A DNA stretch of 64,000 bases from Limnohabitans sp. (GCF_017848645.1 NZ_JAFEIF010000074.1:1-64000); one strand, 5' to 3'; counted from the stretch's first letter, positions 26,341 to 37,233 are shown. Notes: generated by a model not told the origin, from the letters alone. A program made the numbers and translations.

Positions 26341-28056
26341 ATGCCCGCTCACGCTGCTGTATGGCCTGCTCGCCTGCCCGCCCGGATCACGGCGCCCGCC
26401 ACTTCCTTGTGGATGAACCTGGCCATCAGCGCCATGCGCTATCCCGATAAAGCGGCTTTGGTGTTCATGGGTCGGGTCTGGACCTACCGCGAGTTGATGG
26501 CCAGCGCAGAACAGTTGGCGGGGCAACTCAAGGCTTTGGGTGTGCAAGCCGGGGACCGCGTGGTCTTGGACATGCAAAATTGCCCGCAGCTGGTGATCAC
26601 GCACTTTGCGATTTTGCGCATCGACGCGGTGGTGGTGCCGGTCAACCCGATGAACCGGGCCGAAGAGCTCAAGCACTACATCACCGACCCGGACACACGG
26701 GTGGCGGTGACCACCGCCGACTTGGCCCCCGACCTGGCCCAGGCCAGCGAGGCCTTGCCTCCCGAGCAGCGCCTGAAACATCTGGTTGTGACGCAATTCA
26801 CCGATGTGTTTGACCCTGCGGCTGTGGGTCCTGAAGACATGCCCGAGGCTTGGCGGCCCTGGTTGCTGCCGGTGCGTGATTTGCCGGTTTTGAGTTCGGG
26901 TCAAGTGCATGCCTGGGCGGCGCTCATGGCCCAGCCCGCTGTGGCTTTGCCACCGCCCCAGGCGAAAACCGACGACCTGGCGATCTTGCCCTACACCAGC
27001 GGCACCACTGGCTTGCCCAAAGGCTGCATGCACACGCATGGCACCATCATGCACAACGCCATGTCCAGCGGTTTGTGGGGCAATGGCACGCCCGAAAACG
27101 TGACCTTGTGTGTGGTGCCCATGTTCCACATCACCGGCATGGTGAGCGTGATGCACACCAGCATCTTGCTGGGCGCGAGCCTGGTGGTCATGCCGCGCTG
27201 GGACCGCGATGTGGCGGGGCATTTGATCTCGAAATGGCGCGTCACGCACTGGACCAACATCCCGACCATGGTGATCGATTTGCTGGGCAGTCCCCACATG
27301 GACCGCTACGACCTGACGAGCCTGGTCTACATCGGCGGTGGCGGCGCGGCCATGCCCGAGGCCGTGGCCCAGCGTTTGCTGGACCAATTTGGCCTGCGTT
27401 ATGTGGAGGGCTATGGCCTGACCGAGACGGCGGCGCCTTCGCACACCAACCCGCCCGATGCGCCCAAAAAGCAGTGTTTGGGCATTCCATTTTTCAGTGT
27501 GGAGTCGCGCATCGTCGATCCCGACACCTTGGTCGAATTGCCACCAGGCGAGTCGGGTGAGATCGTGATCAGCGGCCCGCAGGTGTTCAAGGGTTACTGG
27601 AAGCGGCCAGAGGCGACTGCAGCTGCTTTTTTTGAGCGCGACGGCTTTCGGTTTTTCCGATCGGGCGACATGGGCCGGGTCGATGAAGCAGGTTACTTCT
27701 TCATGACCGACCGCTTGAAGCGCATGATCAACGCCAGCGGTTTCAAGGTCTGGCCCGCCGAGGTCGAGGCCTTGATGTTCCGCCACCCGGCCATTCAAGA
27801 GGCCTGCATCATCGCCACCCGAGACGCCTACCGGGGCGAGTCGGTCAAGGCGGTGGTGGTTTTGCGGCAAGACCACAAGGGCAAAGTGTCCGAGCAGGAC
27901 ATCATCGACTGGTGCCGTGAGAACATGGCCGTTTACAAAATGCCCCGCGCCGTGAGTTTTGTTGACGCCTTGCCCAAGAGTGGCAGCGGCAAAGTCATGT
28001 GGCGGGCACTGCAAGAGGCCGAAATGGCCGCCTTGGGCACACCTGCGAAGGCTTGA
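26341..28056 (+). CDS. AMP-forming acyl-CoA ligase (fatty-acid CoA ligase family)
   Basis: This enzyme activates a carboxylic acid through an acyl-adenylate to its CoA thioester. The 571-residue protein has the P-loop YTSGTTGLPKG at 218-228, the A4-A5 motif YVEGYGLTETAAPSHTNPP near 355, the A7 motif RSGDMGRVDEAGYFFMTDR and the A10 lysine region GSGKVMWRAL. ATG 26341 lies seven bases after AGGAGA; the in-frame TTG at 26338 is too close to it. It resembles medium/long-chain ligases. A luciferase-like monooxygenase starts 24 bases downstream, so the two may be cotranscribed. Confidence 0.9.
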   Translation: MPAHAAVWPARLPARITAPATSLWMNLAISAMRYPDKAALVFMGRVWTYRELMASAEQLAGQLKALGVQAGDRVVLDMQNCPQLVITHFAILRIDAVVVPVNPMNRAEELKHYITDPDTRVAVTTADLAPDLAQASEALPPEQRLKHLVVTQFTDVFDPAAVGPEDMPEAWRPWLLPVRDLPVLSSGQVHAWAALMAQPAVALPPPQAKTDDLAILPYTSGTTGLPKGCMHTHGTIMHNAMSSGLWGNGTPENVTLCVVPMFHITGMVSVMHTSILLGASLVVMPRWDRDVAGHLISKWRVTHWTNIPTMVIDLLGSPHMDRYDLTSLVYIGGGGAAMPEAVAQRLLDQFGLRYVEGYGLTETAAPSHTNPPDAPKKQCLGIPFFSVESRIVDPDTLVELPPGESGEIVISGPQVFKGYWKRPEATAAAFFERDGFRFFRSGDMGRVDEAGYFFMTDRLKRMINASGFKVWPAEVEALMFRHPAIQEACIIATRDAYRGESVKAVVVLRQDHKGKVSEQDIIDWCRENMAVYKMPRAVSFVDALPKSGSGKVMWRALQEAEMAALGTPAKA

Positions 28057-28080
28057 GCCCATATACCGAGTTCCAAACGA

Positions 28081-29100
28081 ATGAGCCTGAGACTTTCCAT
28101 CCTTGACCAATCGGCTGCTGCCTCCGGGCGCGGCCAGGACGCGACCATTCGCCAGACCCTGGCGTTGGCGCAAAAGGCCGAGGCTTGGGGTTATGACCGC
28201 TTTTGGGTGAGCGAGCACCACAGCCACCCCAGCATCGTGGGCAGCGCCCCCGAGGTCCTGATGGCCGCAATTGCCGCCTGCACCCAGCGTATCCGCATTG
28301 GTAGTGCGGGGGTGATGTTGCCGCACTATGCGCCCCTGAAAGTGGCTGAGCAGTTCCGTGTGCTGGACGCCTTGGCGCCCGGCCGCATCGACCTGGGCGT
28401 GGGCCGCGCGCCCGGCAGCGACGGGCGGACCGCGCAGTTGCTCAACCCCGACCGCAGCGCCTCGGAGCGTTTTCCGCAGCAAGTCATGGAAATGCAAGCC
28501 TGGGTGAGTGGCCACAACCTGCCGCCCGGCCACCCGGGGCACAACGTGTTTGCCTACCCTCAGTCGGACACCTCGCCCATCGTGTGGATGCTGGGCAGCT
28601 CGGACTATGGGGCCCAATTGGCCGCCCACCTGGGCCTGCCTTACGCGTTTGCCTACTTCATCACCGATGGGCAGGGCGCAGACGAAGCGCTGCAGATTTA
28701 CCGTGAAACTTTCCGGCCCAGCGAGGGCTTGGCCAAGCCTCACTCTGCCTTGTGCGTCTGGGCCTTGGCCGCCGACACCGACGAAGAGGCGCTGCGCCTG
28801 TTCGAGAGCCGTGCCCGCTGGAAGATGGACCGGAATCTGGGCCGCATCGGGGCGCTCTTGCCGCCTGAAGAAGCGGCGCGTGATTACAGCCCGGCCGAGC
28901 AATTCGCCCTGGAGCGTCTGCGCGATTCGGCCCTGATCGGCTCCGCCGCCACGGTGGGCCGCAAGCTGCGCCAACTGGCTGTGCGGCTGGAGGTGCAAGA
29001 GTTGGTGGTCATCACCTGGACGCATGACCCTGCAGCGCAAATGCGCTCTTACGAGTTGCTCGCCCAAGAATTTGGATTGACGGCAAACTCCACGCTTTGA
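28081..29100 (+). CDS. Luciferase-like (LLM) flavin-dependent oxidoreductase, MsnO8-type
   Basis: This is a bacterial-luciferase-fold monooxygenase that uses reduced FMN or F420-like flavin. In its 339 residues I see the TIM-barrel pattern of the luciferase family: LRLSILDQSA, AEAWGYDRFWVSEHHSHPSIVGSAPEVLMAAIAACTQRIRIGSAGVMLPHYAPLKVAEQFRVLDALAPGRIDLGVGRAPGSD. That combination, with HHS near residue 46 and GVGRAPG near 109, matches the MsnO8 subgroup. The substrate is unknown. It lies between an acyl-CoA ligase and a methionine synthase on the same strand, and its flavin reductase is not in the window. Confidence 0.88.
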   Translation: MSLRLSILDQSAAASGRGQDATIRQTLALAQKAEAWGYDRFWVSEHHSHPSIVGSAPEVLMAAIAACTQRIRIGSAGVMLPHYAPLKVAEQFRVLDALAPGRIDLGVGRAPGSDGRTAQLLNPDRSASERFPQQVMEMQAWVSGHNLPPGHPGHNVFAYPQSDTSPIVWMLGSSDYGAQLAAHLGLPYAFAYFITDGQGADEALQIYRETFRPSEGLAKPHSALCVWALAADTDEEALRLFESRARWKMDRNLGRIGALLPPEEAARDYSPAEQFALERLRDSALIGSAATVGRKLRQLAVRLEVQELVVITWTHDPAAQMRSYELLAQEFGLTANSTL

Positions 29101-29126
29101 TTTTTGAAACCCTCAGGATTTTTGAC

Positions 29127-30146
29127 ATGTTCACCACCGCAATTGCTGGCAGCTTGCCCAAACCCGCTTGGCTCGCCGAGACCGAAAAACTCTGGCCCCA
29201 GTGGACCACCCAAGGCCCCGAGCTGCAGCAAGCCAAGGCCGATGCCACGCTGCTGTGGATCAAGGCGCAAGAAGACGCAGGTCTGGATGTGATCGGTGAC
29301 GGCGAGCAGGCGCGCCAGCACTTTGTGCACGGCTTTGTCGAGCAAGTCGAGGGCATCGACTTTGTGAACAAAGTCACCATGGGCATCCGCAACAACCGCT
29401 ACGACGCGCAGGTGCCACAAGTCATTGCACCCTTGCGCCTCAAAGGTCGTGTGCACGCCTTTGAAGCCCAGCTGGCCCGTGCCCACACGAAGAAAAAACT
29501 CAAATTCACCTTGCCCGGCCCGATGACGATTGTGGACACCGTGGCCGACCGTTTTTATGGCGACAAGGTCAAGATGGCCATGGCCTTTGCCGAATTGCTC
29601 AACCAGGAAGCGCTGGCGCTGCAAGCCGATGGCGTGGACATCATCCAGTTCGATGAACCCGCGTTCAACGTCTACATGGACGATGCCGCCGACTGGGGCG
29701 TGAAGGCGCTGGAGGTGGCTGCGCGGGGCCTGACCTGCACCACGGCCGTGCACATTTGTTACGGCTACGGCATCGAGGCCAACAACAAATGGAAAGAGAC
29801 GCTGGGCCACGAGTGGCGTCAGTATGAAAAGGTGTTCCCGGCGCTCGCCAAGAGCAGCATCCAGCAAGTGAGCCTCGAGTGCATGCACTCGCATGTGCCG
29901 ATGGAAATGATGAAGCTGCTGGAAGGCAAGGATGTGATGGTCGGCGTGATCGACGTGGCCAACCCGGCCATTGAAACGCCCGAAGAAATCGCCGATACCA
30001 TTGGCCGTGCCCTGCAGTTTGTGCCCAAAAACCGCCTGATTGCCTGCACCAACTGCGGCTTGGCCCCGATGAGTCGCGCCGTGGCCGAAGCCAAGCTCAA
30101 GGCCTTGGCCGAAGGCGCGAAACTGGCCAGCCAGCGTTACGCTTGA
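29127..30146 (+). CDS. Core-type cobalamin-independent methionine synthase (MesD-like)
   Basis: The 339-residue protein corresponds to the C-terminal catalytic barrel of MetE, without the N-terminal half. It has AGSLPKPAWL at the N-terminus, GDGEQARQHFVHGF, LPGPMTIVDT, IIQFDEPAFNVYMD, TAVHICYGYG with the first zinc-ligand His and Cys, SLECMHSHVP and CTNCGLAPMSR with the second zinc-binding cysteines. These match the core-MetE/MesD group as I remember it, in which MesD needs a partner MesX and oxygen. No mesX-like gene is next to it here. ATG 29127 gives the family N-terminus. Confidence 0.85.
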   Translation: MFTTAIAGSLPKPAWLAETEKLWPQWTTQGPELQQAKADATLLWIKAQEDAGLDVIGDGEQARQHFVHGFVEQVEGIDFVNKVTMGIRNNRYDAQVPQVIAPLRLKGRVHAFEAQLARAHTKKKLKFTLPGPMTIVDTVADRFYGDKVKMAMAFAELLNQEALALQADGVDIIQFDEPAFNVYMDDAADWGVKALEVAARGLTCTTAVHICYGYGIEANNKWKETLGHEWRQYEKVFPALAKSSIQQVSLECMHSHVPMEMMKLLEGKDVMVGVIDVANPAIETPEEIADTIGRALQFVPKNRLIACTNCGLAPMSRAVAEAKLKALAEGAKLASQRYA

Positions 30147-30208
30147 AGGCACCCAGCTCAGGGTGCGCGTTATGCTTGCGTCCTTTGCCTGATCTCCTGG
30201 ACGTTTTC

Positions 30209-30955
30209 ATGACCCAACAAACCCTGCTGCCCCCTCTGACCCCCGCTGACCAGCTCAACGCCACTTTGGCGGCGCAAGGTTTTGCGGTGCTTGGGGCCAC
30301 CAGTGTCTGTGCTTTGGCGGGCGTGCAGATCGAAGACTTGCAAGCTTTGGAGCCGAGCTGGAACGATCTGCCACCCGACCAGTACCTCAAGGATGGTGGC
30401 CGTTACCGCCGCCGCCGTCACGCCAGTTTTGAAGTCACGACCCAGCAGGCGGCCGCCATGCCGCACCGTGCCCATTGGCAGCCCTTGTCTTACAACGCCT
30501 TGCACGGTGGCATGCAGCGCTGGTTTGAGCCGATGTCGCCCGAGGTGGTGCAACAAGCGGCTTGGCAAAAATTGTTGTGCTGGCTGGGCCGCGTGGCCTC
30601 AGCCGCGCAGGGCGATCAGACCTGGTTCACCGAAGCCCACCAGTTCCGCATCGACACTACCGACGGCATTGGCCGACCCACGCCTGAAGGGGCGCACCGC
30701 GATGGCGTGAACTGGGTGGCGGTTTTTTTGGTGGGCCGCCACGGCATCAAAGGCGGCGAAACGCGGGTGTTCGACATGGACAGTCCCCGAGGCCAGCGCT
30801 TCACCCTGAGCGAGCCTTGGTCGGTGCTGCTGCTGGACGACAGCCGCGTGATCCACGAGACCACCCCCATTCAGCCCGAGCTGGCTGGCGGCTGGCGCGA
30901 CACCTTGGTGGTCACGCTGCGCTCGGGTGGCTTTTTGGACGAGCCCACGCGCTGA
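30209..30955 (+). CDS. 2-oxoglutarate-Fe(II) dioxygenase, PF10014-type
   Basis: The 248-residue protein from ATG 30209 looks like a 2OG-Fe dioxygenase of the group containing isoleucine 4-hydroxylase (IDO). The iron facial triad is H163 and D165 (GAHRDGVNW) plus H216 (SRVIHETTP), and an arginine in GGWRDTLVV probably binds 2-oxoglutarate. The N-terminal half has the RYRRRRHASFEV segment seen in the family. Substrates are often free amino acids, but nothing here fixes it. It follows the methionine synthase gene by about 60 bases, so a role in amino-acid modification is possible but unproven. Confidence 0.8.
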   Translation: MTQQTLLPPLTPADQLNATLAAQGFAVLGATSVCALAGVQIEDLQALEPSWNDLPPDQYLKDGGRYRRRRHASFEVTTQQAAAMPHRAHWQPLSYNALHGGMQRWFEPMSPEVVQQAAWQKLLCWLGRVASAAQGDQTWFTEAHQFRIDTTDGIGRPTPEGAHRDGVNWVAVFLVGRHGIKGGETRVFDMDSPRGQRFTLSEPWSVLLLDDSRVIHETTPIQPELAGGWRDTLVVTLRSGGFLDEPTR

Positions 30956-30977
30956 ACCAGCGCGGGTTCAACCCGGA

Positions 30978-31463
30978 TCAATCCCTGAAGTTGTCGAACG
31001 ACAGCGGCAGCTCGGTCATGTCATTGCGCAGCAGGGCCATGGCGGCCTGCAGGTCATCGCGCTTGGCACCGGTCACGCGCACCGCATCGCCCTGGATGGA
31101 CGCCTGCACTTTGAGCTTGCTTTCCTTGATCACTTTGGTGATCTTTTTGGCGTCTTCGGTCTCGATGCCATTTTTGACCTTGATCACCTGCTTGACCTTG
31201 TCGCCGCCGATCTTCTCGACTTTGCCAATGTCCAGAAAGCGCACGTCCACGTTGCGCTTGGTCAGTTTGTTGCGCAGGATGTCTTCGACCTGCGTGAGCT
31301 GAAACTCGGCATCGCCGAACATCGTGATCTCTTTGTCCTTGAGTTCGATGTTGGCCGAGGTGCCTTTGAAGTCAAAGCGGGTGCCAATTTCTTTGGCGGA
31401 TGTGTCAACGGCGTTGCGCACTTCGACCATATTGGGTTCGCAAACGGTATCAAACGAGGGCAT
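30978..31463 (-). CDS. yajQ: YajQ-family nucleotide (c-di-GMP) binding protein
   Basis: This 161-residue protein starts [34 protein letters not shown], the hallmark YajQ N-terminus, and continues with two beta-alpha repeats including [29 protein letters not shown] and [23 protein letters not shown]. YajQ homologues bind cyclic di-GMP in Xanthomonas and bind RNA or nucleotides elsewhere. The longer open frame to 31643 adds an unlikely N-terminus that runs into murB on the other strand. It is convergent with the dioxygenase gene and divergent from murB, with a 41-base gap. Confidence 0.95.
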   Translation of the reverse strand: MPSFDTVCEPNMVEVRNAVDTSAKEIGTRFDFKGTSANIELKDKEITMFGDAEFQLTQVEDILRNKLTKRNVDVRFLDIGKVEKIGGDKVKQVIKVKNGIETEDAKKITKVIKESKLKVQASIQGDAVRVTGAKRDDLQAAMALLRNDMTELPLSFDNFRD

Positions 31464-31504
31464 GGCTTTAAAAATCCGAAGGTTGAGAATGCGACAATTC
31501 TCCC

Positions 31505-32557
31505 ATGTTCCTTGAGAAAAATGTCCCTCTGCAGCCGTACAACACTTTCGGCATCGCCGCCAAAGCCCATGCTTTGGTGCGCGTGCGCTCAGAAGCCGAC
31601 CTGCTGGCTGTGCTGGCCGACCCGCAACTGGCCAGCTTGCCAAGGCAGGTGCTGGGCGGCGGCAGCAACATCGTTTTGACGGGCGACGTCAAGGCGCTGG
31701 TGCTCAAGATGGAAGTGCCCGGCATTGGCCTGGTGGGTGAGACCGACAAACACTGGCTGATTGAGGCGGGCGCCGGCGTCGACTGGCACGCGCTGGTGGC
31801 TTGGACGCTGGACCAAGGCTACCCCGGTCTGGAAAACATGGCCCTGATTCCTGGCACTGTGGGCGCTTCGCCCGTTCAGAATATCGGTGCCTACGGGGTG
31901 GAGCTGCAAGACCGCTTTGATTCGCTGGACGCCATGGACATGTTCACGGGCGAGTTGTTCAGTCTGAACGCAGCGCAGTGCGGCTTCAGCTACCGCGATT
32001 CGGTGTTCAAACACGCCTCGGGCGGACCCGATGGCTTGGGCCTGGCAGGCCGTGCGGTGATTTTGCGGGTGCGTTTTGCGTTGCCCAAGCGCTGGAAGCC
32101 CGAGCTGGGCTACCTTGATTTGGAGCGCAAAATGGCCGAGACGGGCATCCACAGCCCCGATGCACGGCAGATTTTTGATTGGGTGGTGGCGATTCGCCGC
32201 GCCAAGCTGCCCGACCCGCAGGTGATTGGCAACGCGGGCAGCTTTTTTAAAAACCCCACTGTGACGGCAGACCAATGCGCCGACATCATCGCCCGTGAGC
32301 CCAAGGTGGTGCACTACCCCATGCCCGACGGCTCCATCAAGTTGGCGGCGGGCTGGCTGATCGACGCGTGCGGTTGGAAGGGCAAGAGCGTGGGGCACGC
32401 CGGGGTCTATGAAAAGCAGGCGCTGGTGTTGGTGAACCGGGGTGGGCGTGAGAACCCCTGCACGGGGGGCGAGGTGATGACACTGGCCAAAGCCATTCAG
32501 ACCAGTGTGTACGAGCGGTTCGGGATTCGGTTGGAGCCGGAGCCTGTGGTGATTTGA
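31505..32557 (+). CDS. murB: UDP-N-acetylenolpyruvoylglucosamine reductase
   Basis: MurB is the FAD enzyme that reduces UDP-GlcNAc-enolpyruvate to UDP-MurNAc in peptidoglycan synthesis. The 350-residue product has the N-terminal [22 protein letters not shown] motif near residue 54, [17 protein letters not shown] near 115-130, the catalytic serine in [10 protein letters not shown] near residue 247 and the C-terminal [30 protein letters not shown]. The length is that of the type I (E. coli-like) enzyme. ATG 31505 is the first in-frame start. No terminator follows at once; two large inverted repeats lie downstream. Confidence 0.97.
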   Translation: MFLEKNVPLQPYNTFGIAAKAHALVRVRSEADLLAVLADPQLASLPRQVLGGGSNIVLTGDVKALVLKMEVPGIGLVGETDKHWLIEAGAGVDWHALVAWTLDQGYPGLENMALIPGTVGASPVQNIGAYGVELQDRFDSLDAMDMFTGELFSLNAAQCGFSYRDSVFKHASGGPDGLGLAGRAVILRVRFALPKRWKPELGYLDLERKMAETGIHSPDARQIFDWVVAIRRAKLPDPQVIGNAGSFFKNPTVTADQCADIIAREPKVVHYPMPDGSIKLAAGWLIDACGWKGKSVGHAGVYEKQALVLVNRGGRENPCTGGEVMTLAKAIQTSVYERFGIRLEPEPVVI

Positions 32558-32604
32558 GGCTTACTGTTCGCTGTCGTTTGTAGCGCCTGTGTTCCGCCCC
32601 GGGC

Positions 32605-32671
32605 ATTGGCCTGAGCGGTCGGCCTCATAACTCGCTTCGCTCGCCAAATCGGCCGATCCGCTCAGGCCAAT
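32605..32671. repeat. Inverted-repeat element 1 with shared loop core
   Basis: ATTGGCCTGAGCGG (32605-32618) is perfectly inverted at 32658-32671, and TCGGCC/GGCCGA extends the stem inwards. The loop holds a 30-base core (32624-32653) with CTCGCTTCGCTCGCC. The same core, reverse-complemented with one mismatch, forms the loop of the second element, although the arms differ completely. Together the two elements fill most of the 334-base gap between murB and argG, which contains no gene I can support. Confidence 0.8.
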
Positions 32672-32735
32672 ACCCAGGGCTGCGTTGCTGCTGGGTCAAA
32701 GACTTTCCCTGTTTGTGACGGGACTTAGCCTTGGT

Positions 32736-32804
32736 GCGGGTGCCTGCCGGACTCGCCGATTTGGCGAGCGAAGCGAGTGATGAGGCGAGCCGGCAGGCAC
32801 CCGC
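32736..32804. repeat. Inverted-repeat element 2 with shared loop core
   Basis: GCGGGTGCCTGCCGG (32736-32750) is perfectly inverted at 32790-32804, and CTCGCC/GGCGAG continues the stem after a one-base bulge. Its loop (32755-32784) is the reverse complement, one mismatch in 30, of the loop of element 1. The arms carry different sequence from element 1. Confidence 0.8.
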
Positions 32805-32845
32805 AACAAGGCGGAAAACACCACAAAACCAAGCAAGACGAGACA

Positions 32846-32871
32846 ACAAAAAACGGCCCGCAGGCCGTTTC
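32846..32871 (-). terminator. argG terminator
   Basis: On the minus strand AAACGGCC-TGCG-GGCCGTTT is followed by further T, ending 21 bases beyond the argG stop. The stem occupies 32851-32870. Its core matches the hairpin at 14137-14154, a sequence often used in terminators of this group. Confidence 0.85.
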
Positions 32872-32891
32872 TCTTTAAAGCAAAGCAAAAA

Positions 32892-34569
<1,678 letters not shown>

Positions 34570-34612
34570 GGGTGGTGCTTCAAAGGGGCGAGACAATCCC
34601 GCGTCAATGGAA

Positions 34613-34634
34613 AAGGGCGTCTTTGGACGCCCTT
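34613..34634 (-). terminator. Terminator after the glycine-zipper gene
   Basis: AAGGGCGTC (34613-34621) pairs with GACGCCCTT (34626-34634) around TTTG, followed on the minus strand by TTTTCC. It separates the glycine-zipper gene from ppnP. Confidence 0.7.
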
Positions 34635-34712
34635 GGTGGCCAGTCAACCCGGCATTTTAGGCCAGACAGCCGATCTGATCCGGGATCGATGGTGCGCGGC
34701 GATCAGGGACTT

Positions 34713-35372
34713 TCAGCGCCACTGGCCGTGGCCATGGCGGCGGTTGTGGACGTGGCCATTGCTCCAGCCCCAGCCCAGTTGGATGTTGGAGTAGACCGGT
34801 GGGTAGTTTCGGTAAACCGGGGTGGGGACATAAACCACGCGGGATTCGGTGATGACGGGGGGCAGCACGGCGGTTGTGGTCACCACCGTGTCTGTGGGCG
34901 CAGCAGACTGAGGCATGCCCATGGGCGTGACTTGCAGCTGGATGGTGGGGCCAGGGTCTTGGGGCAGTTGCACGCTGTATTGCTTGCCTGCGTATTCGTA
35001 AACCACGTTGTACCCGCTCAAACGGTTTTCATACGCGGTCTGGGTGGTGCAGGTGGTTTGGTTTTGAATTTGACTGCCCGGATTTTCGATCCGGTCGCCC
35101 ATGATGGCACCGCCCATGACACCGGCCATGGTGGCCAAGGCCCGCCCCGATCCGCCCCCGATTTGGTTGCCCACGGCAGCGCCGGCGATGGCCCCCATCA
35201 AGGCCCCTGCGCCGGACGATGTGTTTTGAACAGCCACGGGGGTTTGCGTGCAGGTTTGGCGCGGCACAGCGACTTGTTGGTACACCGCGGTGCGGGAGAT
35301 CACTTGTCCGACTTCCTGGGCCTGCGCCAGCCCGGTGGCTGCCAGTAAAAGTGTGGTCATCAGGGTTTTCAT
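34713..35372 (-). CDS. Exported glycine-zipper 2TM-domain protein
   Basis: From the ATG at 35372 the product has 219 residues: signal peptide MKTLMTTLLLAATGLAQAQ, a Cys-containing segment, then a glycine-zipper (residues 51-90: SGAGALMGAIAGAAVGNQIGGGSGRALATMAGVMGGAIMGDRI) as in the 2TM/SlyB-Rick17kDa group. The rest is a beta-rich domain with two spaced cysteine pairs and a His/Arg-rich C-terminus ending NGHVHNRRHGHGQWR. It is probably an outer-membrane-associated or periplasmic structural protein. The frame to 35561 extends into non-coding sequence. Function is unknown. Confidence 0.82.
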   Translation of the reverse strand: MKTLMTTLLLAATGLAQAQEVGQVISRTAVYQQVAVPRQTCTQTPVAVQNTSSGAGALMGAIAGAAVGNQIGGGSGRALATMAGVMGGAIMGDRIENPGSQIQNQTTCTTQTAYENRLSGYNVVYEYAGKQYSVQLPQDPGPTIQLQVTPMGMPQSAAPTDTVVTTTAVLPPVITESRVVYVPTPVYRNYPPVYSNIQLGWGWSNGHVHNRRHGHGQWR

Positions 35373-35548
35373 GATCGGTTTCTCCGTGAAATCACTGTGG
35401 ACTAGTTTAGCCGTGGATGCCCGCTGGCGTATGGCTGGCACGTAAAGTTGCGGCCGTTGTTCAAAGGTCGTGGATTGCGTGCATACAGGTGTACCCAAGG
35501 CCACCGCTTTGCGCCAAGGCCAACCTCCCGCAAGCCCCAGTGTGGTTT

Positions 35549-35893
35549 TCAGGCAGGCCATTGTTCAGGCGCGAAGCCCACAGTGACCCGGCCCGAGGGC
35601 CAGGCAATGACCGGCCGTTTGATGGTGCTGGCATGTGCCAGCATGACTTGTTTGGCGCTGGCGCTGTCCTTCACGCCTGCTTGCGTGGCAGCGTCCAGCT
35701 TGCGCCAGGTGGTGCCTTTGCGGTTGAGCAGGGTTTCCCAGCCCACCGCGTTCAGCCAGGTGTCCAGCTGCGCCTCGGGCACACCTTGTTTTTTGAAATC
35801 GTGAAATGCCGCGTTCAAGCCTTGGTCGGTGAGCCAGGTGCGGGCTTTTTTGACGGTGTCGCAGTTGGGAATGCCGTAAACAATGGGGTCCAT
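35549..35893 (-). CDS. ArsC/Spx-family (YffB-like) thioredoxin-fold protein
   Basis: The 114-residue protein has the ArsC-family pattern: MDPIVYGIPNCDTVKKARTWL with the reactive C11 of the N-x-C motif, then FHDFKKQGVPEAQLDTWL, GWETLLNRKGTTWRKLD and the conserved IKRPVIAWPSGRVTVGF near the C-terminus, which supplies the cis-proline. These are features of YffB/arsenate-reductase-like proteins; actual arsenate reductase activity is not established. It is divergent from folC with a 50-base gap. Confidence 0.9.
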   Translation of the reverse strand: MDPIVYGIPNCDTVKKARTWLTDQGLNAAFHDFKKQGVPEAQLDTWLNAVGWETLLNRKGTTWRKLDAATQAGVKDSASAKQVMLAHASTIKRPVIAWPSGRVTVGFAPEQWPA

Positions 35894-35943
35894 GGGGATT
35901 AGATCAAATGGAAAGTGACAAGACTGGGCGACAATCGCCGCCT

Positions 35944-37233
35944 ATGAAGACTCTACAGGAATGGCTCGACTGGTGCGAGCAGTTACACCCCGTGGCCATT
36001 GACATGGGGCTGGACCGCGTGAAAACCGTGGCCGATCGCATGGACTTGCGTTTTGACTGCCCAGTTATTACGGTGGCGGGCACCAACGGCAAGGGCTCAA
36101 CTTGCGCCATGCTCGAAGCCGTTTTGTTGCAAGCGGGTTACCGCACGGGCGTTTACACCTCGCCGCACCTGGTGCATTTTGAAGAGCGCTGCCGCCTTCA
36201 CGGCGAATCGGCTTCGCCCGAGGCCTTCGCCGCTGCATTTGCGGTCGTGGAAGCGGTTCGGGGCGATGTGAGCCTGACTTATTTCGAGTTCAGCACCTTG
36301 GCCATCCTGCACCTGATGGCCCAGTCAAACCTGGATGTGGCGATTTTGGAGGTCGGTTTGGGCGGCCGCCTGGACGCGGTGAACATCATCGACGCCGATT
36401 GCGCGGTGATCACCAGCATCGACATCGACCACACGGCCATTTTGGGCAAAGACCGCGAGAGCATTGGCTTTGAGAAGGCGGGCATTATGCGGGCCGGCCG
36501 GCCTGTGATTGTGAGCGACCCGGTGCCGCCGCAAAGCGTGATCGACCACGCCGCCGCTGTGGGGGCTGAACTTTGGTTGTTTGGCCGGGATTTCAATTTT
36601 TCGGGCGATAAACAGCAGTGGGCTTGGGCAGGGCGTGACCGACGCTACAGCGGCATGGCCTACCCGGCCTTGCGTGGAGCGAACCAGCTGATCAACGCCT
36701 CGGGCGTGCTGGCCGCGCTGGACGCTTTGCGCCAGCGCATCCCCGTCACGGCCCAGGCCGTGCGCAACGGCCTGGCCATGGTGGAGCTGCCTGGGCGCTT
36801 CCAGATCGTGCCAGGCCAGCCGGTGTTGGTGCTGGACGTGGCGCACAACCCGCATTCGGTGGCGGCGCTGGCAGCCAACCTGGACGCCATGGGCTTTTAC
36901 CCCACCACCCACGCGGTGCTGGGGGCCATGGCCGACAAGGACCTCTTGCCCATGCTGCAAAAGGTCAACCCGATGGTGGACAAGTGGTATTTCACCGATT
37001 TGCCCTTGCCCCGTGCCGCCAAAGCGGCTGATTTGCAGCTGGCCTGGCAAGCGCAAAATACCCGGAGCGACACCGCGTCCAGCGTGCATGCCGACCCCAT
37101 GCAAGCCCTGCAGGCTGCCATCGATGCGTCAGACCCGGCTGATAGAATCGTGGTCTTTGGCTCCTTCTATACCGTGGGCGGTGTTTTGAAAGACGGCATC
37201 CCGCGTCTGCAAGCCAAACACCTCAGCCCCTGA
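35944..37233 (+). CDS. folC: Bifunctional dihydrofolate/folylpolyglutamate synthase
   Basis: FolC adds glutamate to dihydropteroate and to folates. The 429-residue product from ATG 35944 has the P-loop GTNGKGS at 46-52, GVYTSPHLVHFEERCRL, VGLGGRLDAVN and the second-domain GRFQIVPGQPVLVLDVAHNPHSVAALAANL. The longer frame from 35908 adds twelve residues and lacks a better ribosome site. It heads the folC-SPOR-cvpA-purF series, an order conserved with E. coli, with only nine bases before the SPOR gene. Confidence 0.95.
   Translation: MKTLQEWLDWCEQLHPVAIDMGLDRVKTVADRMDLRFDCPVITVAGTNGKGSTCAMLEAVLLQAGYRTGVYTSPHLVHFEERCRLHGESASPEAFAAAFAVVEAVRGDVSLTYFEFSTLAILHLMAQSNLDVAILEVGLGGRLDAVNIIDADCAVITSIDIDHTAILGKDRESIGFEKAGIMRAGRPVIVSDPVPPQSVIDHAAAVGAELWLFGRDFNFSGDKQQWAWAGRDRRYSGMAYPALRGANQLINASGVLAALDALRQRIPVTAQAVRNGLAMVELPGRFQIVPGQPVLVLDVAHNPHSVAALAANLDAMGFYPTTHAVLGAMADKDLLPMLQKVNPMVDKWYFTDLPLPRAAKAADLQLAWQAQNTRSDTASSVHADPMQALQAAIDASDPADRIVVFGSFYTVGGVLKDGIPRLQAKHLSP

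Noticed and set aside
26308..29067. 919-codon minus-strand frame
   Set aside because: Antisense to the acyl-CoA ligase and luciferase-like genes; no motifs.
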